From the NCBI RefSeq assembly GCF_900100945.1, contig NZ_FNCG01000016.1:113188-177187 (forward strand): a stretch of 64,000 bases of DNA. Direction: 5' to 3'. Every line of letters starts with the position of its first letter. Within the stretch, counting starts at the first letter, position 1. A program made the translations under genes and the position numbers. Under the pieces are notes generated by a model, which did no database searches, was not told the DNA's origin, and saw only the letters and a list, made by a program, of their open reading frames with translations. Shown one piece after another: positions 63,231 through 64,000 of this stretch. Origin of the DNA: Mucilaginibacter gossypii. Its GTDB lineage: Bacteria; Bacteroidota; Bacteroidia; Sphingobacteriales; Sphingobacteriaceae.

Positions 63231-63304
63231 TCTTTATGATAAATAATGAGGTCAGTCAACTTAAATTTAAAAAAGAGACAGCCGGCGGGCTATCTCTTTT
63301 TTTT
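63204..63304 (+). ncRNA. Possible independent sRNA of about 100 nt
   Basis: The interval from the predicted start after TATATTTG to the T-run at 63304 has a stem (actaattg/caattagt) at the 5' end and a terminator at the 3' end. It contains no convincing ORF. It could instead be the 3' UTR of the lptA-like gene plus its terminator. Confidence 0.4.
63265..63304 (+). terminator. Rho-independent terminator before the 63400 gene
   Basis: aaaagaga...tctctttt outer stem and agcc/ggct inner stem with a GGCG loop, one C-A mismatch, then a run of eight T. Confidence 0.8.
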
Positions 63305-63399
63305 CTGCCTCTTTTTAAAGCATGTTTAAACAGCTGTTTTATTTATCGATAAAGTAAACATCATCTATAGTGGCGTGTTATTTCAATAAACAAACCGCT

Positions 63400-63645
63400 A
63401 TGATCGATCAAAAAGATACCACCCCGGCCGCAAAAGATGGAAAGTACGAATTCCTGATCAACTACTCAGAACGTGAGCTTACCTGCCGTGTTGAGAAAGA
63501 ACAAAATAAGCTGCATGTTTTTATTGATAATAATATCAACGCCGAGCTGGAGTTACAGCCCGACGGCAGCCTTACCCAGGCCAGCGGCAATTCCCTGCCC
63601 GAATCAACCATTGAGTTTATCAAGAAACATATCATGGAGCAATAG
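63400..63645 (+). CDS. Unknown small cytosolic protein (81 aa)
   Basis: A short soluble protein with alternating strands (YEFLINYSERELTCRVEKEQ; KLHVFIDNNINAELEL) and a C-terminal helix (ESTIEFIKKHIMEQ). No recognised domain. I start at ATG 63400 (MIDQKDTT), ten codons after the outer ATG at 63370, since the extra segment is not conserved-looking and overlaps the leader. Confidence 0.55.
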   Translation: MIDQKDTTPAAKDGKYEFLINYSERELTCRVEKEQNKLHVFIDNNINAELELQPDGSLTQASGNSLPESTIEFIKKHIMEQ

Positions 63646-63675
63646 GAAATCGCGTTCGGATTTGGAGTTAATATA

Positions 63676-63774
63676 TTTTGCCTTTTGTCATCCTGAGGAA
63701 CGAAGGATCTTCTTCGCCCTGCAAAGTGGCTTTTTATGCTGCAGAAGATTCCTCGCTATCGCTACCCATGACAT
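63676..63774. repeat. Dispersed repeat of TGTCATCCTGAGGAACGAAG type
   Basis: Begins tgtcatcctgaggaacgaag and ends with an imperfect reverse copy (agaagattcctcgctatcg, then catgaca). Such imperfect palindromes are common between genes in this group. It lies between the 81-aa gene and the IS110 end. Confidence 0.5.
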
Positions 63775-63780
63775 AATAAT

Positions 63781-64000
63781 TTAAGCAGGTACAAGTTCCC
63801 TATTTAATTCAAAGGCGAGTTTTTCTAATCGCCTTTGTTTCTGTTCCTTAATGATATTTTCATAGGCTTGCAGCCCTTTTTCCACAAAGTCGGCTCCTTT
63901 TACAATTAAACGCCAGTATTGAGCGGCCAGTTTTCTGGCCGTTGCTTTAATAGCTATTGCCGGACCTTTTCTGCCTCTTAATCTTCTTGCAAATGAACCC
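63781..64000 (-). mobile_element. IS110-family transposase, C-terminal end (cut by window edge)
   Basis: On the minus strand an open frame enters at 63999 and ends at the TAA at 63783-63781. The 72 residues read RRLRGRKGPAIAIKATARKL, then QYWRLIVKGADFVEKG, the end of the IS110/IS116/IS902 transposase second domain. The rest of the gene lies beyond base 64000. IS110 elements have no terminal inverted repeats, so the element boundary cannot be fixed here. It is unclear whether it is intact. Confidence 0.7.

Noticed and set aside
63236..63352. 38-residue ORF after the 63191 promoter box
   Set aside because: It runs straight through the strong terminator and has no domain or leader; coding is unlikely.

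Overview
The window looks like a chromosomal segment of a Bacteroidota bacterium, most likely family Sphingobacteriaceae (Mucilaginibacter/Pedobacter-like). This is inferred from gene content and promoter style, not from a database match. The pointers are a complete Bat aerotolerance operon with MoxR and DUF58 genes, outer-membrane CarboxypepD-regulatory/beta-barrel proteins, a SMUG2-type DNA glycosylase, a cysteine-poor DksA/TraR protein, many signal peptides ending in AQ, and repeated TAnnTTTG minus-7 promoter boxes.

Layout. 1-7.8 kb: the 3' part of a TonB-receptor-like gene, a SnoaL-like protein, an initiator tRNA, an EthD protein, a small membrane ORF with a 2Fe-2S ferredoxin, a DUF1624 membrane acyltransferase with an ABM protein, and a TlpA-like thioredoxin. 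8-17 kb: an acyltransferase-3 protein, an FG-GAP/ASPIC lipoprotein, two paralogous membrane-anchored unknowns and a D15-like outer-membrane protein. 17-22.7 kb: sugar and nucleoside hydrolases (GH13, GH35-like, nucleoside hydrolase) and SMUG2. 22.8-29.3 kb: a TPR-like unknown, a degenerate SDR, glutamyl-Q tRNA(Asp) synthetase, a PI-PLC/GDPD-like protein, a GT4 glycosyltransferase and a PfkB kinase. 29.5-38 kb: the eight-gene moxR-DUF58-hyp-batABCDE operon, read on the minus strand. 38.2-44.6 kb: ileS-dksA-like-lspA. 45-47.9 kb: an LRR-protein kinase, a stand-alone M17 N-terminal domain protein and two tRNA-Val genes.

48.25-49.54 kb holds no protein gene and is the most unusual part of the window. 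Four tandem units each combine an upstream CCC-N6-GGG palindrome (altered in unit 2), a conserved TCYACA block, a sigma54-type GG-N10-GA/GG promoter and a 72-76 nt small RNA. The RNA has a 5' hairpin, an almost invariant single-stranded core and a Rho-independent terminator whose stem covaries around an invariant UGCGAGA loop. I read this as a multi-copy, sigma54-dependent sRNA array, comparable in logic to the Vibrio Qrr sRNAs but unrelated in sequence. Two ferritin-like genes follow it directly.

51-64 kb: a thioredoxin, a DUF6600-type protein with a nine-copy 45-bp repeat, an IPNS-like 2OG-Fe(II) oxygenase, an MFS exporter divergent from a LysR regulator, a TlpA-like protein, tilS divergent from an LptA/OstA-like gene (both with minus-7 boxes touching their start codons), a second possible sRNA, and the end of an IS110-family transposase cut by the window edge. 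Several palindromic intergenic repeats of the kind that litter genomes of this group lie between the genes.
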